Assembly: GCA_021325235.1 (NCBI GenBank)
Contig: JAJPHN010000006.1
Coordinates: 248,001-312,000 of the forward strand
Direction: 5' to 3'
From: Terriglobia bacterium
Lineage (GTDB): Bacteria; Acidobacteriota; Terriglobia; Bryobacterales; Bryobacteraceae
Length of the DNA stretch: 64,000 nt
The translations under genes were made by a program, and so were the position numbers. Positions 61,781 to 64,000 of this stretch are shown piece after piece. The first letter of the stretch is position 1. Every line of letters begins with the position of its first letter. Under the pieces are notes generated by a model, which made no database searches, had not been told where the DNA came from, and saw only the letters and a program-made list of their open reading frames with translations.

Positions 61781-62989
61781 TTACTGAGTGAGCAGACGTT
61801 CCGGCCCACCCTCCGCAATAGCTGCAAACGAAGGTTCGGGGGAATCCGCAGGAATTTCGGAGAGCGGTAAGACGAAAGAAAAACAACCGCCGGAATCGCT
61901 TGGCGTGGCCCAAACAACTCCGCCGTGCGCGCGAACGATGGCGCGCGCGATTGCGAGGCCCAGGCCGCCGACAGACCGATCGGCGCCTCCGCCGTATGAG
62001 GTGTACTGCTCGAAGATCTTTTCCGCCAGAGCGGCGGGAACGCCGGGGCCCGAATCGCAGATATCGATCCGGTACCCGGGGCCGTTCAGCGGTTTGTGCC
62101 CGTTTCCCGTATGATCGGGCGGAAGATCGTTCACCGGAGCAGCGCGAATTTCAATCGAACCACCCTGCGGCGTAAATTTGCAGGCGTTTTCGAGCAGGTT
62201 TACCAGCACTTGCTCGATCTGCTCGCTCTCGAAAAGCAGCCGTCCGCCGGGCGGCTGAATTTCAATGCGCAGCTCGAGGCCCTTCTCTTTAGCCATCGGA
62301 TAAACATCGTGCACGGCCTGGCTCAGCGTCTCCCCGATATCGCCGGCGTTCCGCACCGGTGCTCGTTCAAAACGCCCTTCCGATAGCAACTCGAGCGCGC
62401 CGCCTGCGAGCCGCGTAAGCCGCCGGGTGCTGTTGCGCATGCGTTCAAGTAGGGTCCGCTGAGCGCTTGTTACAGCCCCGATCTTGCCTTCACTCAGCAG
62501 ATCGCAATAACCGAGCAGCGCGGTTAAGGGCGCGCGGAAATCGTGCAGCGCTCGTGCCAAGAAATTGTTGCGCTCCTGGTCGTATTCCTGCAGCTTGAGA
62601 TTGACTTCCAGGACATATTGCAGCAGCGTGTCACGATCCGATCGGAGGCTGTCGGTTTCCAATACTTGTTTCCGCAACTGCCAGGTCTTGTAGGCAAGCT
62701 CGACAAACGCGCGCATGCGAAATGCTGCGAAAGGCTTGAGCAGAACGCAGATCGAGCTCTGGAGGTCCCCAAGCGAATCGAGGTCCTTTGGATCCAGCAG
62801 TAAGTATTGCTGCGCATGGGGGTGGGATGCGAACCACGCGCGCAGTTCATCACTGACCCGGCAATCCCAGATGTAGAGATCGGCCACGGGAACGTCTTCG
62901 CCCGCTCGGATCGTCTCTACGCTAAAACGCTGATCGAACCGGAGCAAAGAAGGCAACTCGTCCGACTGCGAGACCACGCAGATTCGCAT
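61781..62989 (-). CDS. Soluble sensor histidine kinase with N-terminal pseudo-receiver-like domain
   Basis: 402 residues from ATG 62989 with GGAG upstream. Residues 1-110 resemble a receiver-like fold (MRICVVSQSDELPSLLRF, LYIWDCRV, QYLLLDPKDL, VLLKPF) without a complete phosphoacceptor set. A short coiled coil leads to the H box ALHDFRAPLTALLGY (His149). The N box is LENACKFTPQ, G1 is DICDSGPGVP and G2 is GGLGLAIARA. It has no membrane segment, so the signal is probably internal. It lies 32 bases upstream of its response regulator. Confidence 0.93.
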   Translation of the reverse strand: MRICVVSQSDELPSLLRFDQRFSVETIRAGEDVPVADLYIWDCRVSDELRAWFASHPHAQQYLLLDPKDLDSLGDLQSSICVLLKPFAAFRMRAFVELAYKTWQLRKQVLETDSLRSDRDTLLQYVLEVNLKLQEYDQERNNFLARALHDFRAPLTALLGYCDLLSEGKIGAVTSAQRTLLERMRNSTRRLTRLAGGALELLSEGRFERAPVRNAGDIGETLSQAVHDVYPMAKEKGLELRIEIQPPGGRLLFESEQIEQVLVNLLENACKFTPQGGSIEIRAAPVNDLPPDHTGNGHKPLNGPGYRIDICDSGPGVPAALAEKIFEQYTSYGGGADRSVGGLGLAIARAIVRAHGGVVWATPSDSGGCFSFVLPLSEIPADSPEPSFAAIAEGGPERLLTQ

Positions 62990-63086
62990 GCTCTCCACTA
63001 AATGTCCACTGCTCACTTCAGGGTGCCTCCGAATACACTGCCTGCTAAGCTTCCCGGCTCCGACACCAGGAATTAGCAAACATTGC

Positions 63087-63127
63087 CAATTTGTAAGACT
63101 TTGCTAGATCAGAATACAGCAATTTGT
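63087..63127. repeat. Direct repeats CAATTTGT upstream of the kinase gene
   Basis: CAATTTGT occurs at 63087-63094 and 63120-63127, starts 33 bases apart (about three helical turns). The same AT-rich tract is flanked by ATTAGCA (63072-63078) and TGCTAAT (63140-63146). This is a likely promoter/operator area for the kinase-regulator pair; no hexamers are clear. Confidence 0.35.
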
Positions 63128-63268
63128 CTAGCTTCCGGTGCTAATGAGTACTGGTACGGCGCTCCGATTTAAGAGAAGACAGAACTCGATTTTGAGTTAT
63201 AGAAACATAAAATTCCCGAATGCCAGGAAGCATTCCGAAAAGGAGGGAAGAAGCAGGAAGTTTTCGCC

Positions 63269-63535
63269 TCAGTTCACGCGCTCGCGGAACTTCTCACGAA
63301 GAACCAGTTCGTCGAAGATGGCGAGAACACGCTTGCGGTAGGTATACATCTGACGCAGGGAATCGCGGAAGCCGGCTTCGTAGCGTCGGGGATGCAGCCA
63401 TTTGTTAAGGAGCGGCCGGGGAACATCGATATCTTTGCGCAGATCTTCAGCCGAGTGTCCCCGCAAAAAAAGTCCGTAGAAGATGGCTGCCTCCCGTTGA
63501 GGGGCGAGAGGATCAAAATCGTCGCGGCCAACCAT
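63269..63535 (-). CDS. Conserved-looking small protein of unknown function
   Basis: 88 residues from ATG 63535; the frame extends to a TTG at 63592. It begins MVGRDDFDPLAPQREAAIFY and is helical, with SAEDLRKDIDVPRPLLNKWL near the middle resembling a helix-turn-helix. It ends RERVN. I do not recognise a family. The divergent partial gene at the right edge shares its promoter region. A DNA-binding role is a guess. Confidence 0.55.
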   Translation of the reverse strand: MVGRDDFDPLAPQREAAIFYGLFLRGHSAEDLRKDIDVPRPLLNKWLHPRRYEAGFRDSLRQMYTYRKRVLAIFDELVLREKFRERVN

Positions 63536-63672
63536 AAACGAGCGCTGCCAAATCCGTATCGTACACCAAAAAAACGGATTCTCAACCTCCAAAAGAACAG
63601 TGTAGCTTCGAGCGAGGTCCGCTCTCCAACATTTCGTCCCGGTCTTGTATTGTTGCGGCGTGCTCGCACGGT

Positions 63673-64000
63673 TTGAGGTACGATTTCAGCAAGGATGAGG
63701 CGCCTGCCCGGGTTGAACGACCCGACCGCACAGCGCCCGAACAACAGGAACTACAGGTGCCGGCTCGCAGGCAGACGTTGGAGGACTTCGGACGCAGCTC
63801 ACCAGGCGCCTCGCTCAGCGGAAACGTCATTGTGAGCGAGTTGCTGAGGAACATGGAGGCCGGCCGTTTCGAGATGGCCTACAGCGTTCTGCTGCCCTGC
63901 GTGTTCACTATTTACCTGAATCCCGAAGACCACGCCGCACTTAGCGGAGTGCTGGATTTTGTGGTTGAGGATGCTCGCAAGGCGCTGCGCGCTCGCGTCG
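63673..64000 (+). CDS. Partial protein of unknown function at the right edge
   Basis: An open frame of about 109 codons continues beyond the window. A TTG at 63673 gives MRYDFSKDEAPARVERPD; the frame is also open upstream, so the start is uncertain. The visible C-terminal part, ELLRNMEAGRFEMAYSVLLP and CVFTIYLNPEDHAALSGVLD, weakly resembles the N-terminal domain of FhaA-type FHA proteins (DUF3662). The full gene would be needed to confirm. It diverges from the small gene at 63269. Confidence 0.55.
   Translation, partial: MRYDFSKDEAPARVERPDRTAPEQQELQVPARRQTLEDFGRSSPGASLSGNVIVSELLRNMEAGRFEMAYSVLLPCVFTIYLNPEDHAALSGVLDFVVEDARKALRARV

Overview
The window looks like a chromosomal segment of an Acidobacteriota bacterium, probably near Solibacter/Bryobacter. 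This is inferred from high-GC coding DNA, two tandem ADOP-type ABC permeases under a PadR regulator, an Oar-like TonB-dependent receptor with a carboxypeptidase-regulatory domain, a DUF5666 protein, and large secreted proteins built from DUF4082 and carboxypeptidase-like modules. No rRNA, tRNA, CRISPR array, integrase or intact insertion sequence was seen.

Layout. 1-5.4 kb (minus): padR and two paralogous ADOP permeases, the second cut by the window edge. 5.4-10.2 kb (minus): DUF5666 protein, Oar-like receptor, and a frameshifted Uma2 nuclease remnant coupled to the receptor stop codon. 10.2-15.1 kb: a DksA/TraR-like zinc-finger protein, a small SelW-like gene on the plus strand, a CotA-like multicopper oxidase with a secreted beta-propeller protein, and a PilZ protein. 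15.1-20 kb (plus): a hairpin-rich leader followed by three genes for secreted proteins (DUF4082/FN3 protein and two parallel beta-helix proteins). 20-53.8 kb (minus): about 30 collinear genes forming a Wzx/Wzy-type exopolysaccharide locus. 54-59.6 kb (minus): an 1847-residue secreted modular protein with a near-perfect 237-bp tandem repeat. 59.7-64 kb: a cytochrome c, an NtrC-type sigma54 activator with its histidine kinase, a small unknown gene and a partial gene at the right edge.

The exopolysaccharide locus is internally coherent. A WbpB/WbpE/WbpD-like trio plus a second aminotransferase and an epimerase would make an N-acetylated amino sugar nucleotide. GmhA, HddA, GmhB and HddC homologues make a complete route to GDP-D-glycero-alpha-D-manno-heptose, followed by a GDP-sugar SDR. 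A phosphoglycosyl transferase carrying a degenerate GGDEF-like domain would start the lipid-linked unit. Four or five glycosyltransferases, an AsnB-type amidotransferase, a deacetylase-like protein and acyltransferases would build and decorate it. Wzx and Wzy would flip and polymerise it. A GNVR/Wzc-like protein, a BY-kinase and an ExeA-like ATPase would control chain length and export.

The most striking observation is at 11,214-11,432. A 72-codon SelW/Rdx-family gene reads through an in-frame TGA placed exactly as U in a CxxU motif, and a stem-loop that fits a bacterial SECIS lies directly downstream. Conventional gene calling would start after the TGA and lose the redox motif.
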